Origin: G963662675 sp963676845
GTDB taxonomy: Bacteria; Bacteroidota; Bacteroidia; Bacteroidales; Prolixibacteraceae
Length of the DNA stretch: 64,000 bases
Direction: 5' to 3'
Assembly (NCBI GenBank): GCA_963676845.2
Contig: CAXXKK010000006.1
Span: 1-64,000, forward strand
Positions within the stretch are counted from its first letter, which is position 1; every line of letters starts with the position of its first letter. This document shows positions 1 through 9,516 of this stretch, piece by piece. Made by a program: the position numbers and the translations under genes. Under the pieces are notes generated by a model that searched no databases, was not told the DNA's origin, and worked only from the letters and a program-made list of their open reading frames with translations.

Positions 1-1053
1 GACTATGATCCTTCAGTTGCAAATACAACAAATGCAGTATCTCCTTCAAGTGTGCTTGCTAATCCTGAACTGGAATGGGAAACATCTAAACAAGTAGATA
101 TAGGTCTTGATGCTCGTTTCTTTAATGATCGTTTGGCGATGACAATGGACTTTTACAGTAAAAATACTGATGGACTTTTAACAGAGTCAACACCACCATT
201 AACAACCGGTGCTTCATCTGTATATGTAAATGCAGGAAAAGTTCATAACCATGGGTTCGAATTTGAGTTAGATTGGAAAGATAATATCGGTGATTTGCAC
301 TATAGTGTAAGTGCTAATATTGCAACCTTGAAAAATGAAGTTACAGTAGGTCCTTCAACTACACGTATAACCGGTGAAGCTATTCAGGGCCTTGGAGAAG
401 GAACAACTTTCTTTGAAGAAGGCTACCCTGTATGGTATATTCGTGGATTCCAATTTGATCATGTAGATTCTGCTACAGGTCAGGCTTATTTTAAAACAGC
501 AGAGGGAGGTACTACTACAACTCCAACAGAAGATGATAAAACTTGTATTGGAGATGCTGTACCGGATTTCACATATGGTGTGACCTTGAATTTAGACTAT
601 AAAAACTTTGACCTTGTTGTATTTGGTAGCGGTTCAAGTGGTAATGATATAATGATGGCCTTTACAAGAGGTGATTCCAGAACTGTAAACCGTATGGATT
701 TCTTATATACAGAAGCATGGAGTTCTAGTAATACAAATGCAAGTCGTCCATCTCCTTATTACCAAAATACGCAGATGTCTTCTTATTATGCTTCTGATGC
801 AATGGTATATAAAGCTTCATATTTTAAAATTAAGCAAATTCAATTGGGGTATACTTTACCAAAAAGCTTTCTTGACAAAATTAAACTGTCAAATTTAAGA
901 GCTTATGTGTCATTTGATGATTTCTTCACTTTTACGAAATATCCTGGATTCGATCCTGAAACCAGATCTGGTACAACTCAATCAATGGCTTTAGACCGGG
1001 TTTCTTATCCTGTGTCAAAGAAAATTGTATTTGGACTAAATGTATCATTCTAA
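1..1053 (+). CDS. SusC/RagA-family TonB-dependent outer-membrane transporter, 3' part only
   Basis: The frame is open from base 1 with no stop, so only the last 350 codons of a protein normally about 1000 residues long are present; the in-frame GTG at 52 is not a real start. The visible part is the C-terminal half of the beta-barrel: NPELEWETSKQVDIG followed by FFNDRLAMTMDFY is characteristic of SusC barrels, and the protein ends in an aromatic strand (VFGLNVSF), the usual signal for outer-membrane assembly. SusC proteins import oligosaccharides or glycosides in TonB-dependent fashion together with a SusD lipoprotein, which follows after 26 bases. The plug domain and carboxypeptidase-like N-terminus lie outside the window, so substrate class cannot be judged from this piece. 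Confidence 0.95.
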   Translation, partial: DYDPSVANTTNAVSPSSVLANPELEWETSKQVDIGLDARFFNDRLAMTMDFYSKNTDGLLTESTPPLTTGASSVYVNAGKVHNHGFEFELDWKDNIGDLHYSVSANIATLKNEVTVGPSTTRITGEAIQGLGEGTTFFEEGYPVWYIRGFQFDHVDSATGQAYFKTAEGGTTTTPTEDDKTCIGDAVPDFTYGVTLNLDYKNFDLVVFGSGSSGNDIMMAFTRGDSRTVNRMDFLYTEAWSSSNTNASRPSPYYQNTQMSSYYASDAMVYKASYFKIKQIQLGYTLPKSFLDKIKLSNLRAYVSFDDFFTFTKYPGFDPETRSGTTQSMALDRVSYPVSKKIVFGLNVSF

Positions 1054-1079
1054 TTTTAATTTAATAAAAACAAATAGAA

Positions 1080-2708
1080 ATGAAGAATAATAAAATATTA
1101 CTAATAGCAACATTGATATTGAGTATTTTGGCTGCTTCATGTCAGCAAGATCTTTTAGATATTGAGCAAAAAAGTGTTATTGATCAGGCAACATTTTATG
1201 CAAATGCAAATGATCAAGAGGCAATTGAGTTAATGGCAAATGTTTATAGGGAATGTTTTTTTACAGGAGCTAATTTTCAAAGTGATGTAATTTTGAATGC
1301 GTTATCTGATGATAACTGGTTTTCTCAAGATAACAGTGCCGTTGCAATGGAGCAATTTGATGATTTTACTGTAACTGCAGATAATGAATTCTTATCAGAT
1401 ATTTATTCTCATTATTATCAGTTGAATTATTATGCGAATCTTATTGTTGAAAATGTTCCAAATGATTCTGACGTAAAAAATAGAGTAATTGCAGAGGCAA
1501 AAGCTGTAAGAGCTTGGGCTTATATAGAGTTAATTAGATATTGGGGAACTCCACCTTTGGTTGATCGCGTGATGAGCTCTTCTGAAGCTGAACAACTAAC
1601 TAATGGTAATCCAGAACAATTATGGAACTATGTTGAGACTAGTTTGATTGAAGCCGCAGCGGAATTGCCATCAAAAGCAAGTAAAGATGGTCAGGCTGAA
1701 ATTGGTGCAAGATTGACAAAAGAAGCATGTTATGCCCTTTTAGCGAAAGCATATTTATATCAGGAAGATTATCAAAATGCTGAAACTTACCTGAAGCTGG
1801 TTATTGATTCTGATTTGTATGATCTTGTCGATGTTAATGATTTATATCATCCTGCTGCTGATTTTAGTGCAGAGTATTTGTGGGAATTTAACGCCAATGA
1901 TGTAAATACAAACAACTATACTGTGCAGAACACAAATATGAGGACATTCTACTATAACTGGAGGAGTGATAAATTAAGAATGCCTGATCAGATGGTATCA
2001 ATGGGATGGGGATTTGGTACTCCAACTAAAAAATTCGGAGAGTTCATTGGGGAGTTTGATGTTACAGCTACTGGTGAAAGATCTGCTCGTGCTAAAACTT
2101 TAATTACAGATATCGATAATATCTATAATGATGGATCTCTTACATTTGGTGGATCTCCTATTGATGAAGCTGACGGCGCTTTTGTAAGTAGTGCCCCTCT
2201 TTATAATAGTGCCGGTTATTTCCGATTAAGGGATATCTCTTGGGCTGAAGATATGTTCCCAACAACAAACTTGTGGAATACTTTCTCAATGACCAACCGA
2301 CCTTATATGAGATATGCAGAGGTGTTGTTAATGTATGCAGAGGTTTGTTTATATACGGGTTCTGAAGGTGGTTTGGATGCATTAAATGAAGTTCGTGAAC
2401 GTGCAGGTGTCCCTACTCTTGGTTCATATGACCTTGATGATGTTAAAGATGAACGCAGGGCAGAGTTGTATTGGGAAGCAGAGCGTTTTTGCGATTTGGT
2501 TCGCTGGGGTGATGCTGCATCAGTTCTTGCCGATGAAGGGAAAGTTCACTACCAGTTATGGGGATATAAAGAAGATGGTTCTTGGGATGTTCGAGAAACA
2601 GAAGGAACTAATCCAAATGGATTTAAAGCAGGTAAAAATGAATTACTTCCATTCCCTGCAAGTGAAATTTATTCATGCCCAGGCATTATACAAAATTCAG
2701 AATACTAA
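1080..2708 (+). CDS. SusD/RagB-family glycan-binding surface lipoprotein
   Basis: 542 residues, the normal SusD length. The N-terminus is a lipoprotein signal peptide with a lipobox ending ILAASC, so the mature protein is acylated and sits on the outer membrane over the SusC barrel. The middle carries the helical TPR-like region seen in the family (AEAKAVRAWAYIELIRYWG at about residues 138-156), and the C-terminus (LLPFPASEIYSCPGIIQNSEY is close to the family ending LPIPxxEixxNPxLxQNPGY). It captures the ligand for the upstream transporter. Co-transcribed with SusC (26-base gap) and followed by a hairpin at 2752-2787. Ligand specificity cannot be read from the sequence; the neighbouring GH78 and GH3 enzymes suggest a rhamnose-containing glycoside. 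Confidence 0.96.
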   Translation: MKNNKILLIATLILSILAASCQQDLLDIEQKSVIDQATFYANANDQEAIELMANVYRECFFTGANFQSDVILNALSDDNWFSQDNSAVAMEQFDDFTVTADNEFLSDIYSHYYQLNYYANLIVENVPNDSDVKNRVIAEAKAVRAWAYIELIRYWGTPPLVDRVMSSSEAEQLTNGNPEQLWNYVETSLIEAAAELPSKASKDGQAEIGARLTKEACYALLAKAYLYQEDYQNAETYLKLVIDSDLYDLVDVNDLYHPAADFSAEYLWEFNANDVNTNNYTVQNTNMRTFYYNWRSDKLRMPDQMVSMGWGFGTPTKKFGEFIGEFDVTATGERSARAKTLITDIDNIYNDGSLTFGGSPIDEADGAFVSSAPLYNSAGYFRLRDISWAEDMFPTTNLWNTFSMTNRPYMRYAEVLLMYAEVCLYTGSEGGLDALNEVRERAGVPTLGSYDLDDVKDERRAELYWEAERFCDLVRWGDAASVLADEGKVHYQLWGYKEDGSWDVRETEGTNPNGFKAGKNELLPFPASEIYSCPGIIQNSEY

Positions 2709-2751
2709 TTTGTTGTTAATTAGATATAAATAGTCTTAAGTGTTTGATATT

Positions 2752-2787
2752 CAGGGGTGATTTTTGTTTTTTCAGAAGTCACCCCTG
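2752..2787 (+). terminator. Putative terminator hairpin after SusD
   Basis: A perfect 9-base inverted repeat, CAGGGGTGA (2752-2760) and TCACCCCTG (2779-2787), flanks an 18-base T-rich loop. There is no long T-run directly after the stem, so this may be a weak terminator or an mRNA-end stabilising hairpin between susCD and the rhamnosidase gene. Confidence 0.5.
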
Positions 2788-2955
2788 TTGTAACATATGC
2801 ATGTGCTAGTAGAGATTTTAAAAATATGGCTTAACAATGGATGTTATTATTGGGTTTGTCATGGATAGGTGTTATTTTTAAGAACATCATGTGATTTGTA
2901 ATGAAAATAATCTATATAAAATAATTTATTCAACTATAAACTAAAAGACACCAAA

Positions 2956-5900
2956 ATGAAAATTTATTACGAGAAAAGGATTCTGCGCCTTTTCTGCTTC
3001 TTGCTAATCGTAGCATTGTCATTTGTAAGTTTAAACGGTAGTGCTATCGGAATTACCGAAACTTCAATTGTAAATTTGAAAGTACAAGATACAGAAGTGC
3101 CTTTGACAATAGAAGATGCCCACCCGCTGTTTAGCTGGCAAATGGTTTCTTCTGAAATTGGCATGGAGCAATCAGCTTATCAGCTTATTGTTACGCGTGA
3201 ATCAGACGGAAGTATAGTTTGGGATACCGGTAAGATTGCAAGTGGAGAGTCTAACAATATACCCTATATGGGAGTTGCTTTGCAGCCAGATATGTCTTAT
3301 ACCTGGGGGCTTACTGTTTGGGATGAAGATGAACAGACATATAACGAAACTTCTCGTTTTGAAACCGGATTAATGAATCCCAAGATCAGTGCTTGGGATG
3401 GAGCTGAATGGATTGGTTCAAAGGATTTGGTTCTTAATGCTTCAACTACAATCCTTTTTTATCTGAATACGGATTTTCAGATTGTTGAAGGTGATGCTGC
3501 TTCAATTATTTTGGGAGCAAATGATTTTCGTTTAAACGATCAGTTCTTAAACATCGAAAATGTAGAGGGTGAAAATTATGTGCGTTTTGAATTTGACCTT
3601 GCAGGTGTTGGAACTGATAAAGGAGCTGTAATGAATATTTATCGCGTGGGGTATGTTGACGGAGATTCGGCTACAAAACCTTACGAAACTGTTTCTGTTG
3701 ATAAATATCCCGATACTAATATTAACGAGATTTTCACTGCTGCAAACAAAGATCAGGCTCACAATGTCGATATTTATGTTTCAACAGGTGCTATTACTGT
3801 AGCAATTGACGGAGTCGGACTTATTTCAGAAGCTCCAGCTCAACGCTTTGGAGGTATTGGATTCTCCGGCGGTGGTGGTGATTATGGTCCAAGTGGATCA
3901 GGTGGGAGCAGTTTCAGTGTTTCTAATTATGGAACCGGAAATAATTTTAATTCATTTCCGAACTTAAATTCTGTTGGTTTTGCTTCAGAACCTGGCGATA
4001 AAGTTGTTTATACAAACTATACAATTAAAAGTGGAGGACAGAGTTCACCTGATAACAACATTCTTTTTAATGAATCTACAGCTGAAAACTATTCAATTTT
4101 TGAAAGTTTAGAGGGTGTTTCTGTTTCAGGGAATAAGATTACTGTAACGAATAAATCGGATAAAACATCTGTTGTTTATGCCGATCCAAGCAATGGTGCG
4201 CTTACTATGCTAAGAACAAACTTTACTACCAATTCTGAAAAGAAAGTAGAGAAAGCTAAAATGTATGTTACTTCTATGGGATCATACGAAATGTATATTA
4301 ATGGAGATAGAATGGGAGATGATTGGTTTACTCCGGGTGACAGTCAGTTCCGTGAAACGCTTTGTTATTTTGCTTATGATGTTACCGATATGATTTCAGA
4401 TGGTGAAAATAGTATGGGAGCAATTTTAAATCCGGGTTGGTATACAGGGCCAATGACTTACACTCCAACCAATGAAAACTTCTTTGGTGATAATGAAGCT
4501 CTTTTGTCAAAATTGGTAATTACATATAATGACGGTTCCAAAGAAACCATTGTAAGTGATGATGATACCTGGAAAGTGTTCAAGGATGGTCCTGTTAGGT
4601 ATGGAAACTTCTTCAACGGAGAAGCTTACGATGCAAATTACGAAGCAGCAATTGATGCTTGGTCAACAACTTCTTATAACGATAATGCTTGGTCAAAACC
4701 AGACATTATTGAGCAACGTGATTGGGTAAACTTTGATATTGTTACTCGTTACGATGAAGCAGTAAAAGTGAGAGAAACACTTACTGCTGCTCAAGTAATG
4801 GATGTGCATAGTGATGATAATCACACATTTACATATGATATGGCTGTGAATATGGTAGGTGTCCCTTCTATTACAATTCCTGCAGGATGGTTAAATAAAG
4901 GCGATGTTGTTATTCTTCGTTATGGAGAGCAATTATATCCTGGTTTAAAAGGAGACGACAGAGAGTATGTGAAGATGTATGGCAGCAGAGGAAAAAATAT
5001 TGCAGGTCGTATTCTTACCGAAACTTACCGTGCTGCAATGGCTACTGATTTTTACACAGCTAAAGGCAGTGAAGAAGTTGTAATTCAACCAAGCTCAACA
5101 TATCGTGGATATCAATTTATACAAATTACAATTCCGGGTCATGAAGGAGCTCTTCCTGTTGAGAATGTAAAAGGCTTAGTTTTATCATCGGACAATATGC
5201 CAAGTGGAACTTATGAGGCCACAACTGCTGATGTGACTACTGGAGAATTAGTAAATCAGTTATTTAAAAATATTCAGAGAAGTCAATTAGGAAACTTCTT
5301 TACAATTCCAACAGACTGTCCGCAGCGCAACGAGCGTATGGGATGGACAGGTGATGCTCAGGCTTACACTCGTACAGGAACATATAATTCAGATGCACAA
5401 AACTTCTTCCGTCAATGGATGGTTGCCTTGAGAGCTGATCAGGGAATTGGTAGCGACACTGAAGCTCCAGGTGGTATTGGTAGTACAGTTCCAACTTACA
5501 ATAAGGCTGATGATCCAACTTTTGCAGATGGTACAACATGGGCAGGAGCTGTTTGTATGGTGCCTTGGCAGTTGTACATTCAGTATGGCAATACTCAGAT
5601 TATCGAAGAAAACATGGAGACCATGATGAACTGGTTAAACGGTATGGATTTTTATGATTTCAGTGATGAATATACTTTCCTTTCGAGTAAAACAAGTGGT
5701 TTAGCAGACTGGTTGGCAATTGATGGAAACACGCCTGCAGATATGGTAAACAATGCCATTTATATTTATATGATGGAAGTAACTTCAATCATGGCTGATG
5801 CAATTGGAGAAACATATTATGCTGATATCTTGAAATACCGTCATGATAAAGCTAAAGAAGAATGGAATGCACTTTATGTAGATCCTGCTTCTGGAAGAAC

Positions 5901-6762
5901 CAGAAATGCAGATGGATACATTGTTCATTCACAATCATCTTATGCAACTCCATTAAATTTCAATGCATTTAGTGATGAAAATAAAGCTAAAGCAGAACAA
6001 TATTTGGCTGAGTTGGCGGCTCAACCTTCATTGAGTAATACGAACCCTGATGGCTCTCGTGTTGAATATCCTGCAAGAGGAGGATTTGGTGGTTTTGGAG
6101 GAGCTCCTGCAGGTTCTGGTGCTGATGATTATCTTCCATACACGATTACTACAGGTTTCTCGGGTACTCCCAACATTCTTCCTGCATTGAGTCGTGGCGG
6201 AAAAGTTGAAGAAGCTTTCGGTATGTTTACTTGTACCGATTATACTTCGTGGTTGTATCCCGTAACTAAAGGAGCTACTTCTATCTGGGAACGTTGGAAT
6301 GGTTACGAGGGAGCTTTTGGTGAGAATAACCAAAATAGCATGAACTCATTCAACCACTTCGCTTTAGGTGCCGTTGGACAATGGATGTACGAATATCAAT
6401 TAGGTATTACAAGTGACCACGTAAATGGAAATGCAGGTTACAAGCATTTTATCCTTCAGCCTTCCGCTGGTGCTAATTTTACATCTTTAACAGGAAGTTA
6501 CGAGTCTAACTTTGGAGCAATTGTGAGTAGTTGGGAAGCTGACGGTAAAGGAACAATGACTTCTTATAGTGCAGTTGTTCCAGCAAATACTTCTGCTACT
6601 TTATACCTTCCGGTAAGTGAGTCTGCAACTGATTTTGCAACATCAAAAGGTGTTAAGTTTATCGGGAAAACAACTCATAACAATATTACTGTTGCTGAAT
6701 ATGAATTAAGCTCAGGAAGTTTTGATTTTGCAATAGGCGGAACTTCTGTTACAGTTAATTAA
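2956..6762 (+). CDS. GH78 alpha-L-rhamnosidase, exported, multi-domain
   Basis: 1268 residues with an N-terminal signal peptide (hydrophobic stretch about residues 11-32). Order of domains: a fibronectin-like N-terminal module (about 38-140, with PLFSWQM and AYQLIV typical of bacterial rhamnosidases), a beta-rich insert (about 160-360, concanavalin/LamG-like in character), a second beta domain (about 410-600), then the GH78 (alpha/alpha)6 catalytic barrel. The hallmark DCPQRNERMGWTGDAQ gives D787, the general-acid Glu E793 and D800; a second conserved carboxylate is E1112 in SIWERWNG. The family hydrolyses terminal alpha-L-rhamnose with inversion. Two Gly-rich stretches (about 299-319 and 1040-1055) look like disordered loops. 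It lies 247 bases after susD and before a GH3 enzyme, so it probably serves the same locus. Family assignment is secure; substrate (pectin side chains, plant glycosides or other) is not. Confidence 0.94.
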   Translation: MKIYYEKRILRLFCFLLIVALSFVSLNGSAIGITETSIVNLKVQDTEVPLTIEDAHPLFSWQMVSSEIGMEQSAYQLIVTRESDGSIVWDTGKIASGESNNIPYMGVALQPDMSYTWGLTVWDEDEQTYNETSRFETGLMNPKISAWDGAEWIGSKDLVLNASTTILFYLNTDFQIVEGDAASIILGANDFRLNDQFLNIENVEGENYVRFEFDLAGVGTDKGAVMNIYRVGYVDGDSATKPYETVSVDKYPDTNINEIFTAANKDQAHNVDIYVSTGAITVAIDGVGLISEAPAQRFGGIGFSGGGGDYGPSGSGGSSFSVSNYGTGNNFNSFPNLNSVGFASEPGDKVVYTNYTIKSGGQSSPDNNILFNESTAENYSIFESLEGVSVSGNKITVTNKSDKTSVVYADPSNGALTMLRTNFTTNSEKKVEKAKMYVTSMGSYEMYINGDRMGDDWFTPGDSQFRETLCYFAYDVTDMISDGENSMGAILNPGWYTGPMTYTPTNENFFGDNEALLSKLVITYNDGSKETIVSDDDTWKVFKDGPVRYGNFFNGEAYDANYEAAIDAWSTTSYNDNAWSKPDIIEQRDWVNFDIVTRYDEAVKVRETLTAAQVMDVHSDDNHTFTYDMAVNMVGVPSITIPAGWLNKGDVVILRYGEQLYPGLKGDDREYVKMYGSRGKNIAGRILTETYRAAMATDFYTAKGSEEVVIQPSSTYRGYQFIQITIPGHEGALPVENVKGLVLSSDNMPSGTYEATTADVTTGELVNQLFKNIQRSQLGNFFTIPTDCPQRNERMGWTGDAQAYTRTGTYNSDAQNFFRQWMVALRADQGIGSDTEAPGGIGSTVPTYNKADDPTFADGTTWAGAVCMVPWQLYIQYGNTQIIEENMETMMNWLNGMDFYDFSDEYTFLSSKTSGLADWLAIDGNTPADMVNNAIYIYMMEVTSIMADAIGETYYADILKYRHDKAKEEWNALYVDPASGRTRNADGYIVHSQSSYATPLNFNAFSDENKAKAEQYLAELAAQPSLSNTNPDGSRVEYPARGGFGGFGGAPAGSGADDYLPYTITTGFSGTPNILPALSRGGKVEEAFGMFTCTDYTSWLYPVTKGATSIWERWNGYEGAFGENNQNSMNSFNHFALGAVGQWMYEYQLGITSDHVNGNAGYKHFILQPSAGANFTSLTGSYESNFGAIVSSWEADGKGTMTSYSAVVPANTSATLYLPVSESATDFATSKGVKFIGKTTHNNITVAEYELSSGSFDFAIGGTSVTVN

Positions 6763-6796
6763 TTCAATAAACTGATTTTAATATTTAAAACTGATT

Positions 6797-6831
6797 AAGG
6801 GTGCGCAACTTGAAATGCGCACCTTTATTTT
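6797..6831 (+). terminator. Rho-independent terminator after GH78
   Basis: Stem GGTGCGCA (6800-6807) pairs with TGCGCACC (6816-6823), extended by a wobble and two A-T pairs, loop of eight bases, followed by TTATTTTTG. Placed 35 bases after the GH78 stop codon. Confidence 0.75.
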
Positions 6832-6957
6832 TGGAATGACTATAGAATAGGATATTCCTAAATTCATTTTTAATTATTATTACTCAATCAAAATGAATAA
6901 ATTAGCTCGAATAAATTGCAACTAAGCAATTATTAAACCCAAACTAAGTAAAATAAG

Positions 6958-9285
6958 ATGAAAAAAAACAAACTAGCTACATTGGCTTCAGCTGTGTTTA
7001 TGCTGTTGTTAGCTTCCAGTTGTGGTTCTAAATACACAACAGAGGATAAAGGTGATTATATTCTTGTGAAAAATGAAGGAGGACAAAATTTAGGTTATTC
7101 TCCAAATTCAGGAGTTACAATTATTGAAGATAGTCGCTATGCATTTAAAGACTTAAATAAGAACGGTGCATTAGATACTTATGAAGATTGGCGTTTGTCT
7201 TTTGATGAAAGAGCTGCAGATCTTGCATCTCAAATGTCAATTGAGCAAATTGCCGGATTAATGCTTTATAGTGGTCACCAGGCTGTTCCTGCAGGTGGCG
7301 GACGTTTTGGAGGAACTTACAATGGAAAATCATATGATGAAAGTGGAGCAAATCCTTGGGATTTATCTGATGCTCAAAAGGATTTCCTAGAAAACGATAA
7401 TCTTCGTCATGTATTGGTAACTACAGTTGAAAGTCCTGGAGTTGCTGCAAAATGGAGTAACAATGTACAGGCTTTAGTTGAAGGAATAGGTTTAGGTATT
7501 CCTGCAAATAACAGTTCAGACCCACGTCATGGAACGTCTGCAGATGCAGAATTCAATGCCGGTGCTGGTGGTAATATTTCTATGTGGCCTTCTTCTTTGG
7601 GTCTGGCAGCTTCTTTTGACCCTGAAGTTGTTAGAAATTTTGGTGATATTGCTTCAAAAGAATATCGTGCATTAGGTATTACAACTGCATTGTCTCCTCA
7701 AATTGACCTTGCAACAGAACCACGTTGGGGGCGTTATAATGGTACTTTTGGTGAAAGCTCAAAATTAGATGCAGACATGGCTCGTGCTTATGCTGATGGT
7801 TTCCAGACTTCAGAAGGAGATGCAGTTATTTCTGGTGGTTGGGGATACAATAGTGTTAATGCTATGGTTAAACATTGGCCTAGTGGTGGCCCAGAAGAAG
7901 GTGGACGTGATGCTCACTATGCATACGGTAAATATGCAGTTTATCCGGGAAATAATTTAGCAGAACACTTAATTCCTTTTACTGAAGGAGCTTTTAAGTT
8001 AAATGATGGAACAGGAGCTGCTTCAGCAGTAATGCCATATTATACTATTTCAAATGGTATCGACCAGGAAAATGGTGAGAATGTTGGAAATAGCTATAGT
8101 GCATATTTAATTAATGATCTTTTACGTGGTGAATATGGTTATGATGGAGTTGTTTGTACTGATTGGGGTGTTACAAATGATAACCCGGCAATCAATTCTT
8201 TTGGAACTACATCATGGGGTGCAGAACATTTAACAGTTGCTGAGAGACATTATAAAATTTTAATGGCAGGAGTTGATCAGTTTGGAGGTAATAACGATTC
8301 TGATCCTGTAATCGAGGCTTACAATATGATGGTTGAAAGTAAGGGTAAAGAATGGGCACGCAATCGTTTTGAACAATCAGCAGTTAGGTTATTAAGAAAT
8401 ATTTTTAGAGCTGGTTTATTTGAAAATCCATACCTGGATGCTGAAAATACAGTTGAAGTTGTTGGTAACCCTGATTTTATGGCAGCAGGCTATGATGCAC
8501 AATTAAAATCAGTTATCATGCTTAAAAATACAGAAAATACTCTTCCTATTCAGGAAAAAGCAACTGTATATGTTCCTAAAAAATATTATCCTGCTTCAGG
8601 CGGGGGAATGTTTGGTTTTGGAGGTTCTTCTGAAGCCAGGTGGGATTATCCGGCAAACCTGGATATTATTGGTAAATTTGTGAACGTAACTGATAATCCA
8701 GATGAGGCAGACTATGCTTTAGTGTTTATCGATAGCCCGGATGGGGGAAGTGGTTACAGTACAGAAGATGTTGAAAAAGGGGGCAATGGTTATGTGCCAA
8801 TTCCTTTGCAGTATAAACCTTACACTGCAACATATGCCCGCGAAGTAAGTATTGCCGGAGGTGATCCTTTGGAAGACTTTACAAACCGTTCATATAAAGG
8901 AAAAACCGTTACTGCTACAAATACTACGGATATGGATTTAGTATTAAACACTAAAAAAGAAATGGGAGAAAAGCCAGTTGTCGTTGTAGTAAATGTTTCT
9001 AAACCAATGATTTTTGCTGAATTTGAAGATAAAGCTGATGCAATTGTTGTAAGTTTTGGAATTCAGGATCAGGCAATAATGGATGTGATTACAGGTGGTT
9101 CTGAACCTTCTGGGTTGCTCCCTTTCCAAATGCCTGCAAATATGAAAACCGTAGAAGAACAATATGAAGATGTTCCTCGAGATATGGAATGCTATGTTGA
9201 CTCAGAAGGTAATACTTATGATTTTGCTTTTGGGTTGAACTGGGATGGTGTAATCACGGATGAGCGTGTTCAGAAGTATAAATAG
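6958..9285 (+). CDS. GH3-family beta-glycosidase lipoprotein
   Basis: 775 residues; signal peptide with lipobox (LLASSC, Cys at residue 22), so probably an outer-membrane or periplasmic lipoprotein. A calcium-loop-like DLNKNGALDTYEDW (about residues 65-78) precedes the GH3 TIM barrel; NNSSDPRHGT and the substrate-loop GGPEEGGRDAHY are family motifs, and the nucleophile is D402 in VVCTDWGV. The C-terminal part (about 510-770) is the alpha/beta sandwich domain. Retaining exo-beta-glycosidases of this kind release terminal glucose, xylose or similar sugars. Gly-rich loops at about 111-125 and 546-560 resemble those in the GH78 neighbour. Probably acts after or together with the rhamnosidase on a rhamnose-glucose type glycoside (inference). 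A terminator follows at 9361. Confidence 0.93.
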   Translation: MKKNKLATLASAVFMLLLASSCGSKYTTEDKGDYILVKNEGGQNLGYSPNSGVTIIEDSRYAFKDLNKNGALDTYEDWRLSFDERAADLASQMSIEQIAGLMLYSGHQAVPAGGGRFGGTYNGKSYDESGANPWDLSDAQKDFLENDNLRHVLVTTVESPGVAAKWSNNVQALVEGIGLGIPANNSSDPRHGTSADAEFNAGAGGNISMWPSSLGLAASFDPEVVRNFGDIASKEYRALGITTALSPQIDLATEPRWGRYNGTFGESSKLDADMARAYADGFQTSEGDAVISGGWGYNSVNAMVKHWPSGGPEEGGRDAHYAYGKYAVYPGNNLAEHLIPFTEGAFKLNDGTGAASAVMPYYTISNGIDQENGENVGNSYSAYLINDLLRGEYGYDGVVCTDWGVTNDNPAINSFGTTSWGAEHLTVAERHYKILMAGVDQFGGNNDSDPVIEAYNMMVESKGKEWARNRFEQSAVRLLRNIFRAGLFENPYLDAENTVEVVGNPDFMAAGYDAQLKSVIMLKNTENTLPIQEKATVYVPKKYYPASGGGMFGFGGSSEARWDYPANLDIIGKFVNVTDNPDEADYALVFIDSPDGGSGYSTEDVEKGGNGYVPIPLQYKPYTATYAREVSIAGGDPLEDFTNRSYKGKTVTATNTTDMDLVLNTKKEMGEKPVVVVVNVSKPMIFAEFEDKADAIVVSFGIQDQAIMDVITGGSEPSGLLPFQMPANMKTVEEQYEDVPRDMECYVDSEGNTYDFAFGLNWDGVITDERVQKYK

Positions 9286-9360
9286 AATATTTAGCCTTTT
9301 CTCCTTGAGAAGGATAAGTATGATTTAAGTTTGTTTAAAAACAAAGATATTTTAAGTAGA

Positions 9361-9392
9361 AAGGAAGGGCCAGAGGTTCTTCCTTTTTTCTT
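9361..9392 (+). terminator. Rho-independent terminator after GH3
   Basis: Stem AAGGAAG (9361-9367) / CTTCCTT (9379-9385) followed directly by TTTTCTT, 75 bases after the GH3 stop. Confidence 0.7.
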
Positions 9393-9516
9393 AACATTTG
9401 CTGTTCTATTTTATTTTAGAGATAAAGCTTAGATAACCCTGAGTTGACATTTAAGAGATTTCTTTAGTGTCGGATAAAATATTTATCTGAAACAAACATC
9501 TAAAATATATTCTTAA

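Noticed and set aside
2386..2733. 115-codon plus-strand frame inside SusD
   Set aside because: It lies fully in another frame of the secure SusD gene and lacks domain or codon support.
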